Shown: positions 44,210-54,473, counted from the first letter of the stretch. The stretch is DNA of 64,000 nucleotides from Thermohalobaculum sediminis (GCF_023487995.1 NZ_JAMFKN010000003.1:434001-498000); one strand, 5' to 3'. Notes: generated by a model not told the origin, from the letters alone. A program made the numbers and translations.

Positions 44210-44261
44210 GCAGCCTTACCGGGGATGACGCCCCTCACACCGCCTCTTCACGCGCTACGGG

Positions 44262-44606
44262 GTGCCAATCCTCACGATCCACGACAGCTACGTGGTGCCG
44301 ATACGGTATCGTCCGGTCTTGCTCAAGAGGATGGAACTGGCCTTCCAAAAGGTCATGGGGCTTGGTCGCCCGAGGGTTAAGACCGCCAGCTTCAATCTAC
44401 AGGAGTTCGAGTTGCTACTCGACAGAGGCAACAGGGAAGCTCTGAGGATGATGTCTCCCGCTGAGTTCCAATCAGCGGATGAAGTCAAGCGGAGGCAGGA
44501 TAAACGGACCAAGGGGTACGCTCGGAGATATGAACGCTTCTGCGCTTGGCGGAACGAGAATTCTCAGACGCTAGGTATTTCTGGCGATCAACGACTTTCG
44601 GCATGA
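44262..44606 (+). pseudogene. C-terminal remnant of a phage/plasmid-type protein
   Basis: The 114-codon frame opens at a GTG inside YGVPILTIHDSYVVPIRY and has an in-frame stop only 12 codons upstream, so the N-terminus is missing. The LTIHDSYVV segment followed by helices (LLKRMELAFQKVM) resembles the C-terminal part of large mobile-element proteins I have seen in related genomes, but I cannot name the family. The tail is basic (KRRQDKRTKGYARRYERF). It is likely a decayed gene in the island. Confidence 0.5.
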
Positions 44607-45007
44607 CAAGTCGTGAAGACGAGGTCGGATGATCGACGATCTCACATAATTGAACTACAACTTATCAGTCCATCTGTCTGTCCTGTCCATAACTGGTACC
44701 GGTTTAGACGGTGAGCCAATCAGCGGACGCGGTTGACGGCCTCGGTGGTTAACAAACATGACGGGAGAAATTATGTCGAGGCCAAGCACACATACCCCCA
44801 TCGGTGCCGTGGTCCAGCCCCACCCCCCTCCGTGCTTGAATCGGGCTTGCTGCAATAATGCTGCAACTGTGCTTACGCGGACCGGCAATGAAACCCAGCT
44901 CCGTGATGCAGATTCTTGACGAAATGTGCGGTTTTCTGCATGGTTCAGATAGAGGGCTTTGGGACGGAAACCGTTCTCGATCATCGGCTTACGTGATCAG
45001 GCTTCGT
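44607..45007. other. Gene-free island edge next to tRNA-Arg
   Basis: This 400-bp stretch is AT-richer than the backbone and contains no frame I can support; a 109-codon minus frame here has no family-like features. It ends directly at the 3' end of tRNA-Arg, the usual junction of integrated elements. I looked for a repeat of the tRNA 3' end at the far side of the island and did not find one. Confidence 0.5.
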
Positions 45008-45084
45008 TGGCGACCCCGGCAGGACTCGAACCTGCAGCCGTCGGATTAGAAGTCCGGTGCTCTATCCAGTTGAGCTACGGGGCC
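45008..45084 (-). tRNA. tRNA-Arg (anticodon TCT)
   Basis: On the minus strand the sequence runs from GGCCCCG (5' acceptor, at 45084) to CGGGGTC, a discriminator G and an encoded CCA (45008-45010). The D-arm (AGCTCAACTGGATAGAGC), anticodon stem-loop with TCT between C-T and A-A, and T-arm (GGTTCGAGTCC) are all canonical. It reads AGA codons, rare in this GC-rich genome. It borders the degraded mobile island on its 3' side. Confidence 0.96.
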
Positions 45085-45293
45085 GTCGGCTTCCCGATTA
45101 GTCGCAGGCGCGACCGCGCGCAACATGTCTACGTGGGTGCGGCGTGCGACTGGCGCGGCGCCGCCACGGGCGGCCGGGTTCGGCTTGCGCGTGCCGGTCG
45201 CGGCCCGCGGCTTCACCCCGGGGGCGATCCGGCGCCTCGTCTGGCCGTCGGGGGGAACGATTCCCGACTGGCGGAGGCAGACCTGATGCCCGG

Positions 45294-46202
45294 CTAACGG
45301 GCCGGCGCGAGCCACGCGGCCAGCCGTCCGTCGATCGCGGCGAGACCTGCGAGGATCAGGCCAAAGCCCGCCAGGTGGTGCGGCTCGAGCCGCTCGCCCA
45401 GCACCAGCCAGCCGAGGCCGATCGCCGACGGCGGGATGAGGAAGATCACGAGCGAGATCGCCGTGGCACCCGCGGCCTGGAGTACGTTGAAGAACAGCAC
45501 ATAGGCGAGCGCGGTCGACAGAAGGCCCAGCGCGATCACCGCGCCAACGGCTTCCACCCCGGGGGCGGATAGCGTCCAGGGACGGTCCACCACCAGCGCA
45601 AGCGGCAGCAGGATCGCCGAGGAGGCCGTCACCTGCCCCGCCGCGGTCGCCAACGGATCGACGCCGAGCCGCCGGAAGCGCCGCCCGAACACGCTCGCGA
45701 ACCCGTAGGAAAGTGCGGCGCCCACGATGGCGAGCTGGCCCAGCACCTGCCCGCCGATGCCGCCCAGCGCCTCCCACCCCACCATCACGACGACGCCCGC
45801 GAAGCCCAGCACCACGCCCGCCGCGCGCGCGGGGGTCAGCCGCTCGTCCGCGGTCAGGGCATTGGCCACCAGCACCGTGAAGATCGGCGTCATCGCGTTG
45901 AGGATCGAGGCGAGCCCGCCCGCGATCTGCGTCTGGCCGAAGGCGATCAGGCTGAAGGGGATCGCGTTGTTCAAGAGCCCCATGCCGAGGAACGAGGCCC
46001 AGACGGCCACCCCCAACGGCACCGCGCGCCGGCCGGCAAGAATGACGAGCCAGAGCGCCAGGGCCGCCATCACGACGCGCGTGGCCACCACCGTGAAGGG
46101 CGGCAGCGTCCTGACCGCGATGCCCACGAACAGGAACGACCCGCCCCATAGAATGGAAAGCACCCCCAGCAGCAGCCATTCGCGCCGCCCGATCGCTGTC
46201 AC
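45294..46202 (-). CDS. EamA-family (DMT superfamily) transporter
   Basis: The 302-residue membrane protein has ten predicted spans in two EamA repeats. The first starts [14 protein letters not shown]; the second holds [13 protein letters not shown] and ends in a terminal GLILAGLA span. The GTG at 46202 with GGAGGGCGGGAG upstream is the start; the longer frame to 46406 is Arg-rich and not membrane-like. Family members export metabolites such as amino acids. It diverges from gatB, sharing a 200-bp intergenic region. Confidence 0.88.
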   Translation of the reverse strand: MTAIGRREWLLLGVLSILWGGSFLFVGIAVRTLPPFTVVATRVVMAALALWLVILAGRRAVPLGVAVWASFLGMGLLNNAIPFSLIAFGQTQIAGGLASILNAMTPIFTVLVANALTADERLTPARAAGVVLGFAGVVVMVGWEALGGIGGQVLGQLAIVGAALSYGFASVFGRRFRRLGVDPLATAAGQVTASSAILLPLALVVDRPWTLSAPGVEAVGAVIALGLLSTALAYVLFFNVLQAAGATAISLVIFLIPPSAIGLGWLVLGERLEPHHLAGFGLILAGLAAIDGRLAAWLAPAR

Positions 46203-46404
46203 CTCCCGCCCTCCACAAGACGTGCTCGGCCCGATGCGCCGCGCCGGGCACGCTAGCCCAGGCCCCGGCGGGGGCGCAGCCCGTTTCTTGCGCGGCCGTC
46301 CTGCGCACCGCATGCGGCCCGCCCTCACTTGCGAATGGCGCCGCCGCGCCGTAGAACGCTCGCGCATTCCGCCAAACGCCGATGCGCACGCCCCCGAGGA
46401 CCCC

Positions 46405-47889
46405 ATGACCGAGCTTTCCTACCGCGAGCCCGAGCCGAAGATCATCGCCGGCGTCAAGGGCGACTGGGAGATCGTGATCGGAATGGAGGTCCATGCCCAG
46501 GTGCAGGCGAAGTCGAAGCTGTTCTCGGGTGCCTCGACCCAGTTCGGCGCCGAGCCCAACACCAATGTCAGCCTCGTGGACGCCGCCATGCCCGGCATGC
46601 TGCCGGTCATCAACGCCTTCTGCGTCGAGCAGGCGGTGCGCACCGGGCTGGGACTGAAGGCCGCCATCAACCTGCGTTCGGTTTTCGACCGCAAGAACTA
46701 TTTCTACCCCGACCTGCCGCAGGGCTACCAGATCAGCCAGTACAAGCACCCCGTGGTGGGCGAGGGCGAGGTGCTGGTGGACATGGCGCCCGGCGTCGCC
46801 CGCAAGGTGCGGATCGAGCGCATCCATCTGGAGCAGGACGCCGGCAAGTCGGTGCACGACATGGATCCCGCCATGTCCTTCGTAGATCTCAACCGCACCG
46901 GCTGCGCGCTGATGGAGATCGTCTCGATGCCCGACATCCGGGGGCCCGAGGAGGCGGCGGAGTACGTCCGCAAGCTCAGGCAGATCATGCGCTACCTCGG
47001 CACCTGCGACGGCAACATGCAGGAGGGGTCGCTGCGCGCCGATGTGAACGTCTCGGTCCGGCCCAAGGGCTCGCGCGAGTTCGGCACGCGCTGCGAGATC
47101 AAGAACATGAACTCGATGCGCTTCATCCAGCAGGCCATCGACTACGAGGCGCGCCGCCAGATCGCCATCCTCGAGGACGGCGGGACGGTGGTGCAGGAGA
47201 CGCGGCTCTATGACCCCAACCGGGGCGAGACCCGCTCGATGCGCTCGAAGGAGGAGGCGCACGACTACCGCTATTTCCCCGACCCCGACCTGCTACCGCT
47301 CGAGATCGAGCCCGCGCTGGTCGAGCGGGTGCGCGACAGCCTGCCGGAGCTGCCGGACGAGAAGAAGGCGCGCCTCGTCACCGCCTATGGCATCACCGAA
47401 TACGACGCCGCGGTGCTGGTGGCCGAACGCGCGAACGCCGATTTCTTCGAGGCGGTCGCGAAGGGCCGCGACGGCAAGCAGGCGGCGAACTGGGTGATCA
47501 ACGAGCTGTTCGGGCGGCTCAACAAGGAAGGCCACGGCATTGGCGAGAGCCCCGTGTCGGCCGTCCAGCTCGGCGCGATTCTCGACCTGATCGGCTCGGG
47601 CGAGATCTCGGGCAAGATCGCCAAGGACCTGTTCGAGATCGTCTACACCGAAGGCGGCGAGCCCCGCGCGATCGTCGAGGCGCGCGGCATGCGGCAGGTC
47701 ACCGACACGGGCGCGATCGAGGCTGCGGTGGACGAGGTGATCGCCGCCAACCCCGACAAGGCCGAGCAGGCCATCGCCAAGCCCGCGCTGGCCGGCTGGT
47801 TCGTGGGCCAGGTGATGAAGGCGACCGGCGGAAAGGCCAACCCGCAGGCGGTGCAGGCGCTGGTCAAGGCGAAGCTGGGGGTCGAGTGA
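46405..47889 (+). CDS. gatB: Aspartyl/glutamyl-tRNA amidotransferase subunit B
   Basis: The 494-residue protein is a typical GatB. It has [18 protein letters not shown], a DxTYP-like [18 protein letters not shown], the LNRTG-x-ALMEIVS segment, and a C-terminal YqeY-like tail domain. It amidates misacylated Glu-tRNA(Gln) or Asp-tRNA(Asn) in the GatCAB complex. The start follows GAGGACCCC. GatA and GatC are not adjacent. The stop overlaps the 3' end of the convergent NTF2-like gene by 26 bp. Confidence 0.97.
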   Translation: MTELSYREPEPKIIAGVKGDWEIVIGMEVHAQVQAKSKLFSGASTQFGAEPNTNVSLVDAAMPGMLPVINAFCVEQAVRTGLGLKAAINLRSVFDRKNYFYPDLPQGYQISQYKHPVVGEGEVLVDMAPGVARKVRIERIHLEQDAGKSVHDMDPAMSFVDLNRTGCALMEIVSMPDIRGPEEAAEYVRKLRQIMRYLGTCDGNMQEGSLRADVNVSVRPKGSREFGTRCEIKNMNSMRFIQQAIDYEARRQIAILEDGGTVVQETRLYDPNRGETRSMRSKEEAHDYRYFPDPDLLPLEIEPALVERVRDSLPELPDEKKARLVTAYGITEYDAAVLVAERANADFFEAVAKGRDGKQAANWVINELFGRLNKEGHGIGESPVSAVQLGAILDLIGSGEISGKIAKDLFEIVYTEGGEPRAIVEARGMRQVTDTGAIEAAVDEVIAANPDKAEQAIAKPALAGWFVGQVMKATGGKANPQAVQALVKAKLGVE

Positions 47890-48301
47890 CGACGCCTCGG
47901 CCGCGCCCGAGCTGGCGGTCGTAGTCGGCCGCGTCAAAGAAGCCAAGCGAGGCCTCCACCTCGGCGGCGTCCGTCAGGGTCCAGAACTCCCATCCGCTGA
48001 TCCTGACGCGATTGCCCGAGCCGCCGGCGCCCGAATTTGTGCCCTCGAGCGTCCAGAGGAAGATTGCGGTGTTGCCGGACGACCGGACGCCATCGCAATG
48101 CACGACGAGGTCGGGGAAATCGCCGTAGAATGCACGCGCCACATCCGCGATCGCGGCCCGGCCGACGGTCGGCTCGCCATGGTTGATCGAGATGCGCCCG
48201 CCCGGCGCGTAGAAGGCGGCAACGCCGTCCGGGTCGTGGGCGCTCCATGCCGCGGCATAGCGCTCGGCCATGGCGCGGATCTCGGAAGGTGACGGTGGCA
48301 T
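47864..48301 (-). CDS. NTF2/SnoaL-like protein (second in window)
   Basis: The 145-residue protein shows the SnoaL pattern: [24 protein letters not shown] at the start, [24 protein letters not shown] and a terminal beta pair ([18 protein letters not shown]). The cone fold is used by small isomerases and hydratases; the substrate cannot be inferred. It is convergent with gatB with a 26-bp tail overlap. It is not closely related to the 25963 NTF2-like gene. Confidence 0.8.
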   Translation of the reverse strand: MPPSPSEIRAMAERYAAAWSAHDPDGVAAFYAPGGRISINHGEPTVGRAAIADVARAFYGDFPDLVVHCDGVRSSGNTAIFLWTLEGTNSGAGGSGNRVRISGWEFWTLTDAAEVEASLGFFDAADYDRQLGRGRGVVTRPPASP

Positions 48302-48634
48302 GGCGGCTCCTTTCGCCGGGATTTCTCGCCCCCTTCCACCCGACGATCACGCTAGACGACCGTCGCGGGCATTTCCACCCGTGGATGCAAGCGCCATGGC
48401 CATGCGCCAGCCGATGCGGCACCTGCGGACAAGGCCGCCATACGCGTCACAACGCCGGCACTGATGGCATCAAAAGACTGAAAGAATCCTCAGAATCGAC
48501 CAATAACTTGACACAACAGGGCAATAAACGGCACCATTTCGACAACGTATAAGCTTAGAGACTGTCGCGTTCGCGCGTGAGGCACCTTCATCCCGGCATT
48601 TTGCCTGCGAGCTTCCTGAGCGGGGGGCGTGAAG
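48302..48634 (+). promoter_or_regulatory. AT-rich intergenic region upstream of the giant protease
   Basis: No gene is supported here. From 48480 the base composition becomes markedly AT-rich. TTGACA (48508-48513) and TATAAG (48548-48553) occur but are not at standard spacing to each other, so the exact promoter is unclear. GGGGGG at 48622-48627 is the ribosome site for the 48635 gene. Confidence 0.45.
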
Positions 48635-51600
48635 ATGGCAAAACCGGATCGTGCTGGCGGAGGAAATGGCGGCGGCGACACCGCGAGCGGCGACCTCGTG
48701 ATCCTCGGTCTCGTGGACGAGACTGACATCACCGACGGACTCGATGACGACGGCATCACGCAACTGGCCAGCGGGTTCTCGGTAAAGGGCACGCTGTCGA
48801 CATCCGTCAATACGATCACCTTCCTCGTCACCCTCAGCGACGGCAGCATCGCCCAGCTGACATTCGGCGACACCGATGCCGACATGCTCACGGCCGAGGC
48901 GACTCTCGCCGGCGGCACCTCCACCACGACGCTCGACAGCGATCCGCTTGCCGCGGGCGACGAATGGGAATTCACGGTGACGTCGGACGGTGACTGGACC
49001 CTGACCTACATTGGCGCCGACCTGCCGGACGGCACCGTGCAGATCGGCGCGGAATACACCGTGCAGAATGCGCGGAACGGCAAGCTCCAGACCAAGACGG
49101 CAACCGGCGTGAGCTTCGCGATCGATGCGCCCGCAGACCCCGATGTCAACGAACCCGTGGTGATCGGCACCGCCGACCTCGCGGGCGCTGCGACCGAGGA
49201 TGGCATCCTCGCCGACAGCGGCACCATCGCCTTCTCCGATGCCGATGGCTCGGATCTCCACAGCGTCACCGTCTCGTTCGTCTCGAGCACGCACGCCACG
49301 CAGCTTGGCGCGCTCAGCGCCACGGTGAGCACGGCGACCGACGCGAGCGGCCAGGGCGGCGTCGTGACATGGGACTATGCGGTCGCGAACGAGGACGTAC
49401 AGTTCCTCGGCGAAGGCGAAACGGTGACCGAGGTCTTCCGGGTCGAGGTTTCGGACGGCAACGGCTCGACCGAGATGCGCGATGTCACCGTGGTGCTGAC
49501 CGGGACCAACGACGCCGCCCTCATCACGGGCACCGACAGCGGCGCCGTCACCGAGGATGCAACGCTGATCGCGAGCGGCACGCTCGCCGTCTCAGATGCC
49601 GATGCGGGCGAGGCCGCGCTGCAAGCGGTCGCGAACGCGGCCGGCACGTATGGCAGCTTCACCGTCGAGGCGGACGGCGACTGGACCTACACGCTCGACA
49701 ACGGCAAACAGGCGGTGCAGGCACTCGGCGCGGGCGAGACACGCACCGACACGCTCGAGGTGCGCTCGCTGGACGGCAGCGCGACGCGGACGATCACCGT
49801 CACCGTCCACGGCGCCGACGAACCCACGCCGCCCGGCGGGTCGAACGACAGCACGCCGCTGGTCGGCGTCCCCGACCTTCTCGCCGCCTTCGACAGCGGC
49901 ACCTCGGACACGGACGACATCACGGGGATCGGCGTGGTGTCGTTCTCGGTCGCGCTGGTCGCCGGGGTCGAGGCGGGCGACACAGTCACGCTGCGGATCG
50001 ACGGCACTGAAGTCGCGAGCCACGCGGTCACGGCCTCCGATCTCGACGCCGGCGCGGTGGTGTTCAGCGACGTCTCGCTCGGTGCGACCGGCACCAAATC
50101 GGTTCGCGCCGCGGTGTCGGACGGCACGGGCACCGAGACGGTCTCGGGTGCGCGCGCGGTCACCTTCGACGCTGCGGCGGCCGGGCTCTCGACCATCGAC
50201 CTTGCCGCGGCGTCGGACAGCGGCGCATCGGACAGCGACCACCTGACCAATTCGACGCGGCCGGTGCTTCGCGTCTACTTCGATCCCAACGTCGCCGCCG
50301 GCGAATATCTCGGCTTCTACATCGACGGCATCGAGGATACGGTGATCCACATCCTCGAGCAGTCCGACATCGACCTCGGATATGTCGATCTGCAACTGGG
50401 CCGGACGCTCGCGGATGGCGCCCACACCATCGAGGCGCGAATTGGCACTGTCGATCAGCTCTATGCGATGTTCGGGCTGATCCGATGGAAGAGCTTCGAC
50501 ACCAGTGCGACGCTTGCCCTTACCATCGACACCGTGGGCAACGGTCCGATCTCGATAGACGCGGTGACGGCTGGCGGCGCTGCAATGGTCTTTGGCGGCG
50601 TCACCGACGATGCGGCACCCGTGTTCAGCGGCACCGCGGGGGCCGGCGCGACGGTCACGCTGCGTCAAGCCGATACGGTCTTTGGCACCGCCACGGCCGA
50701 CGCCTCGGGCAACTGGACCATCGCGCTCGAGACGCCGCTCCCCGACAAGCTCTACTACTTCTTCGCCGAGACATCGGACGAGGCTGGCAATGTCTCGCGC
50801 GACCGCTTCCTGCTGCGCGTGGACGCGGTGGCCGAGCCCGCGCCGGTCTTGACCCCCGAGAGCTATGCCGGAATGTGGCACCTCGCAGCGCTGGGCGGCG
50901 TAGCGGCGGACTGGACCGACTTCTCGGCCATCGAAGCGGTCTGGGTCGATTACAGCGGCGCGGGCGTCTCCTACGGCATCTTCGACGACGGGGTCGAATA
51001 CGACCATATCGATCTGGACGACAATTACGACTGGCTCAAGCACCTGGTCATCGACGGAGCGGCGCTCGACGCCTACCCCGTGTTCACGCAGGAGGGCGTC
51101 CACGGCACCGCGGTCGCGGGCGTGATCGGGGCCGAGGCGAACGAGCTTGGCACCGTCGGCATCGCGAACGGCGCAACGCTGACCGGCGTCAATATCTTCA
51201 GCGGCCCGGCCTATGTGAACGCGGCCGGCACTGACCCCGATCACGGGTTCTACCAGGCGATCGACCAGCAATACCGGTTCGACATCGTCAACCACAGCTG
51301 GGGCGGCGCGCCGCTGTTCCTCGACGACGACCCCACGATCATCGGCAGCAATGTCGGCCTTGCGACGGTCGCGGGGTTCCAGAAGGCGGTCGAGACCGGG
51401 CGCGGCGGCCTCGGCACGCTGATCTTAAAGTCGGCCGGCAACTGGGCCGACAATTCCAACGGCAATGTCGCCGACGCGAGCCGCTATTCGATCACCGTTG
51501 CGGCCTTCGACAGCGACGGCGACGCCTCGTTCTACACCAGCCGCGGCGCGAACGTGCTGATCTCGGCTCCGTCGAGCGGATACACAGCCATGGGCGACCT

Positions 51601-53134
51601 GCGCATCCCGACGACCGACCGGCAGGGCCTGAACGGCTATGTGAGCGGCGACTGGTCGACCTCGGGCACGGGCGGCTTCGGGGGCACGTCATCGGCCGCC
51701 CCCACCGCCGCGGGCGTCGCGGGGCTGATGCTCGAGGCCGCGCCGACGCTGGGCTGGCGCGACGTGCAGGACATCCTCGCCTACTCCGCCAGCATGATCG
51801 GCAGCCCCGTGGGCGTGGACAACACGACCGAGGAGATCGTGCCGGTCGATGCCGACAACAACGGCTCGTACGAGTCGACCGACCTGCGGCGTATCGAGTA
51901 CTTCGCCAGCACCTGGAACGGCGCGACCAACTGGAACGGCGGCGGGCTGCACCATTCCAACGACTACGGTTTTGGCGCCATCAACGTGCACGACGCCGTG
52001 CGCATGGCCGAGGTCTGGCACCTGTTCGGCCCGGCGCAGACCTCGGCCAACGAGGGCAGCGCGACGCATGCCTTCGCCAATGCCGACCCTGCCAACGATC
52101 CGCTCATCTCGGTCAGCGGCGACGGCTCGAGCATGACGGCGAGCTTCACCGTCTCGGGCGCGGCGATGGAGCTCGACACAATCGACATCCGCCTCACGCT
52201 CGCAGCAAAGCTGCTCCAGGAGGCCGAGATCACCATCACCTCGCCCTCGCAAACCACGGTGACGCTGATGCGGCCCGACATCGGGGACTATATCCCGGTG
52301 TTCACGCTCAATGGCTCGCCCCAGACAAACGTGCTGAGCTGGACCTTCGGGGCGCATGCCTTCAAGGGCGAGGACCCGAACGGCACATGGACGGTGACGC
52401 TGACCGAGCGCGACGTAACCTATGACGTCGACAATTTCGGGCAGGAGCTCGACGGCATCGCGCTCCGCGACATCGCCTTCACCTTCTACGGTACGATCGA
52501 CGGGACGGCGGGCGTCTCGCTCGCGGACGATGTCTATCACTACACCGACGAGGTGTTCGCGGTCATCGGGGACGATGCGGGGCGAAGCGTTTTGAGCGAT
52601 ACCGACGGGACCGACTGGCTCGACATGGCGGCGATGACCCATGACGTGAGCCTCGACCTCGGCGCCGGAACAGCGCGCTCGCTGACGACCGGCGTAAGCT
52701 TCATCACCTCGGGCGCCGGCACAATCGAGAACGCGGTCACCGGCGACGGCGACGACGTGCTGACCGGCAATGCCTTCGACAACCACCTGATCGGGATGCG
52801 CGGCAACGACACCCTGAACGGCGGCGGCGGGACCGACATCCTCACCGGCGGCGAGGGCGTCGATACCTTCGTCTTCGAAGCGGGATTCGGCACGGTGACG
52901 ATCACCGACTTCATCGGCGACCTTTTCGCCGGCGCGGGCTCGGGCGATGTGCTCGACTTTTCGGGGGTGGGCGAGGTGACGAGCTTCGCCGAGTTCTCGC
53001 TCTCTCTCACCAAGACCAGCGACGGGGTCGTCTACGACTACGGCGGCGACATGCTCGACATGGTGATCTTCGCAGGCCTCACCGACACGTCCCAGATCGG
53101 CGAGAGCGACGTGATCTTCGGCATGACGGCTTGA
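48635..53134 (+). CDS. Giant type I-secreted subtilisin/kexin-type protease with VCBS, P-domain and RTX repeats
   Basis: The 1499-residue protein has no Sec signal. About 180-395 contains cadherin/VCBS-like repeats (AVTEDATLIASGTLAVSDAD, GDWTYTLDN). Ig-like modules follow (about 400-740). A subtilisin S8 domain comes next with D784/D785 (FDDGVEYDH), H823 (VHGTAVAG) and S1019 (GGTSSAAP). A kexin-type P-domain follows (about 1150-1290). The C-terminus has RTX repeats (about 1370-1410: GDGDDVLTGN, GNDTLNGGGGTDILTGG) and a terminal secretion signal region. The plan indicates export by a type I ABC system and calcium-dependent folding outside the cell. Its genes for secretion are not in the window. 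Confidence 0.9.
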   Translation: MAKPDRAGGGNGGGDTASGDLVILGLVDETDITDGLDDDGITQLASGFSVKGTLSTSVNTITFLVTLSDGSIAQLTFGDTDADMLTAEATLAGGTSTTTLDSDPLAAGDEWEFTVTSDGDWTLTYIGADLPDGTVQIGAEYTVQNARNGKLQTKTATGVSFAIDAPADPDVNEPVVIGTADLAGAATEDGILADSGTIAFSDADGSDLHSVTVSFVSSTHATQLGALSATVSTATDASGQGGVVTWDYAVANEDVQFLGEGETVTEVFRVEVSDGNGSTEMRDVTVVLTGTNDAALITGTDSGAVTEDATLIASGTLAVSDADAGEAALQAVANAAGTYGSFTVEADGDWTYTLDNGKQAVQALGAGETRTDTLEVRSLDGSATRTITVTVHGADEPTPPGGSNDSTPLVGVPDLLAAFDSGTSDTDDITGIGVVSFSVALVAGVEAGDTVTLRIDGTEVASHAVTASDLDAGAVVFSDVSLGATGTKSVRAAVSDGTGTETVSGARAVTFDAAAAGLSTIDLAAASDSGASDSDHLTNSTRPVLRVYFDPNVAAGEYLGFYIDGIEDTVIHILEQSDIDLGYVDLQLGRTLADGAHTIEARIGTVDQLYAMFGLIRWKSFDTSATLALTIDTVGNGPISIDAVTAGGAAMVFGGVTDDAAPVFSGTAGAGATVTLRQADTVFGTATADASGNWTIALETPLPDKLYYFFAETSDEAGNVSRDRFLLRVDAVAEPAPVLTPESYAGMWHLAALGGVAADWTDFSAIEAVWVDYSGAGVSYGIFDDGVEYDHIDLDDNYDWLKHLVIDGAALDAYPVFTQEGVHGTAVAGVIGAEANELGTVGIANGATLTGVNIFSGPAYVNAAGTDPDHGFYQAIDQQYRFDIVNHSWGGAPLFLDDDPTIIGSNVGLATVAGFQKAVETGRGGLGTLILKSAGNWADNSNGNVADASRYSITVAAFDSDGDASFYTSRGANVLISAPSSGYTAMGDLRIPTTDRQGLNGYVSGDWSTSGTGGFGGTSSAAPTAAGVAGLMLEAAPTLGWRDVQDILAYSASMIGSPVGVDNTTEEIVPVDADNNGSYESTDLRRIEYFASTWNGATNWNGGGLHHSNDYGFGAINVHDAVRMAEVWHLFGPAQTSANEGSATHAFANADPANDPLISVSGDGSSMTASFTVSGAAMELDTIDIRLTLAAKLLQEAEITITSPSQTTVTLMRPDIGDYIPVFTLNGSPQTNVLSWTFGAHAFKGEDPNGTWTVTLTERDVTYDVDNFGQELDGIALRDIAFTFYGTIDGTAGVSLADDVYHYTDEVFAVIGDDAGRSVLSDTDGTDWLDMAAMTHDVSLDLGAGTARSLTTGVSFITSGAGTIENAVTGDGDDVLTGNAFDNHLIGMRGNDTLNGGGGTDILTGGEGVDTFVFEAGFGTVTITDFIGDLFAGAGSGDVLDFSGVGEVTSFAEFSLSLTKTSDGVVYDYGGDMLDMVIFAGLTDTSQIGESDVIFGMTA

Positions 53135-53150
53135 CCCTCGGCGCGGCGGC

Positions 53151-53166
53151 GGGGGCTCAGGCCCCC
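53151..53166. terminator. Convergent GC hairpin
   Basis: GGGGGC (53151-53156) and GCCCCC (53161-53166) flank TCAG between the protease stop and the end of the convergent fghA gene, overlapping the fghA stop codon. The stem is short and lacks a U-tract, so it is a weak bidirectional terminator candidate. Confidence 0.3.
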
Positions 53167-53987
53167 AGCCGCTCGGCGTGCCAGGCGACATGGTCGCCCG
53201 CGAAGGTCTCGACGAAGAAATAGCTGTGGTCGTAGCCCGGCTGCATCCGGAACACGAACGGCGTGCGCCGCGCCGCAAGGGCTGCGGCAAGCGCCTCGGG
53301 CCGCAGCAGGTCGATGAACTGGTCGGCCGCCCCCTGGTCGATCAGGATGTCGGAATGCCAGCCATGCTCGGCGACAAGCAGGCTCGCGTCATACCCCGCC
53401 CAGGAGACGCGATCCTCGCCCAGATAGGCGTTGAACTGCTTGCGGCCCCAGTCCGACTCGGTCGGGTTCGCGATGGGCGCGAAGGCCGAGAGCGAGCGGA
53501 ACCGCTCTGGGTGGCGCAGCGCCAGGGTCAGCGCCCCGTGCCCGCCCATGGAATGCCCGGTGATGCCCTGCCGCTCCATGTCGAGGGGGAAATGTCCGGC
53601 CAGCACCTCGGGCAGCTCGTCGAGCAGGTAGTCGAACATCCGGAAATGCGGCGCCCAAGGCGCGCGCGTGGCGTTCAGGTAGAAGCCTGCCCCCTGCCCC
53701 AGGTCATAGGCCTCGTCATCCGCCACGCCCGGTCCCCGGGGGCTGGTGTCTGGAAAAACCAGCGCGAGGCCCGCCAGCGCGGCATGCCCCTGCAGCCCTG
53801 CCTTCACCATCGCGTTCTCATGCGTGCAGGTCAGGCCCGAGAGATACCACAGCACCGGCACCCGCGCCGCGCGCGCCTGCGGCGGCAGATAGACGGCGAA
53901 GGTCATGTCGCAGGCGCAAACCGACGAGCGGTGCCGGTACACGCCCTGCACGCCACCATGGCTCGCATTCTCGGAAATCGTTTCCAT
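53157..53987 (-). CDS. fghA: S-formylglutathione hydrolase
   Basis: The 276-residue alpha/beta hydrolase has GHSMGGHG with nucleophile S146 and likely partners D222 and H254 (GYDHSYFF). It also has the YLSGLTCTHENAM segment typical of S-formylglutathione hydrolase/esterase D. It converts S-formylglutathione to formate and glutathione, the second step of formaldehyde oxidation. It ends the operon adh (54532) - SRPBCC (54060) - fghA. The pqq genes diverge from the same promoter region. Confidence 0.95.
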   Translation of the reverse strand: METISENASHGGVQGVYRHRSSVCACDMTFAVYLPPQARAARVPVLWYLSGLTCTHENAMVKAGLQGHAALAGLALVFPDTSPRGPGVADDEAYDLGQGAGFYLNATRAPWAPHFRMFDYLLDELPEVLAGHFPLDMERQGITGHSMGGHGALTLALRHPERFRSLSAFAPIANPTESDWGRKQFNAYLGEDRVSWAGYDASLLVAEHGWHSDILIDQGAADQFIDLLRPEALAAALAARRTPFVFRMQPGYDHSYFFVETFAGDHVAWHAERLGA

Positions 53988-54059
53988 CGACCGCTCCCTT
54001 GCCCGGGCCGGCGCCTCACCCGGCGCGCCCTTCCAGCGCGTTCTCCCCTCGGGCGCCCC

Positions 54060-54473
54060 TCAGCCGCCGAAGCGACCGGCCAGCGCCGCGAGGCCCGCAT
54101 CATAGATCCCCGCGATGACCGCCTCGGCCCCCGGCTCGGTCGGCACGAAATGCGACGACCACACCAGCCGCGTACCCTCGGTGAGCTGATCTGCCTCGAA
54201 CAGCGCATGGTAGCGCGCGACCGGCAGCGGCCCGCGCAGGATCGCGTAGCGGTAGAAATGCGTGCCCTCGGCTTCCAGGTGCTCGACGATCCGCCCCCCG
54301 TCCGCCAACGTGAGCAGGCGGAACACCTCGCTTCCCACCGCTTGCGGGGTCGAGGCGATTACACCGGGATGCCACTTGTGGAGCCCGTGAAACTCGCCCG
54401 CCACGCCCCAGGCGTCGTGGATCGGGGCCGAGAGCGTCACCGAGCGGGAAACCGAAACGATGTCGTGCTCCAT
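54060..54473 (-). CDS. SRPBCC/polyketide-cyclase-like protein
   Basis: The 137-residue protein starts MEHDIVSVSRSVTL at 54473 and shows the SRPBCC (START-like) pattern: SAPIHDAWGVAGEFHGLHKWHPGV, GTHFYRYAILRGPLPV, and a final helix (EAVIAGIYDAGLAALA). It is a hydrophobic-pocket fold with no fixed chemistry. Its place between two formaldehyde-oxidation genes suggests binding or hydrolysis of a C1 or glutathione adduct, which is inference. Confidence 0.82.
   Translation of the reverse strand: MEHDIVSVSRSVTLSAPIHDAWGVAGEFHGLHKWHPGVIASTPQAVGSEVFRLLTLADGGRIVEHLEAEGTHFYRYAILRGPLPVARYHALFEADQLTEGTRLVWSSHFVPTEPGAEAVIAGIYDAGLAALAGRFGG

Noticed and set aside
44655-44984. 109-codon minus-strand frame beside the tRNA
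   Set aside because: No ribosome site, no recognisable motif and it lies at a decayed island edge.
45008-45084. Search for an attachment-site repeat of the tRNA-Arg 3' end at 41.2-41.6 kb
   Set aside because: I found no matching stretch of the tRNA 3' end at the far side, so no att site is reported.
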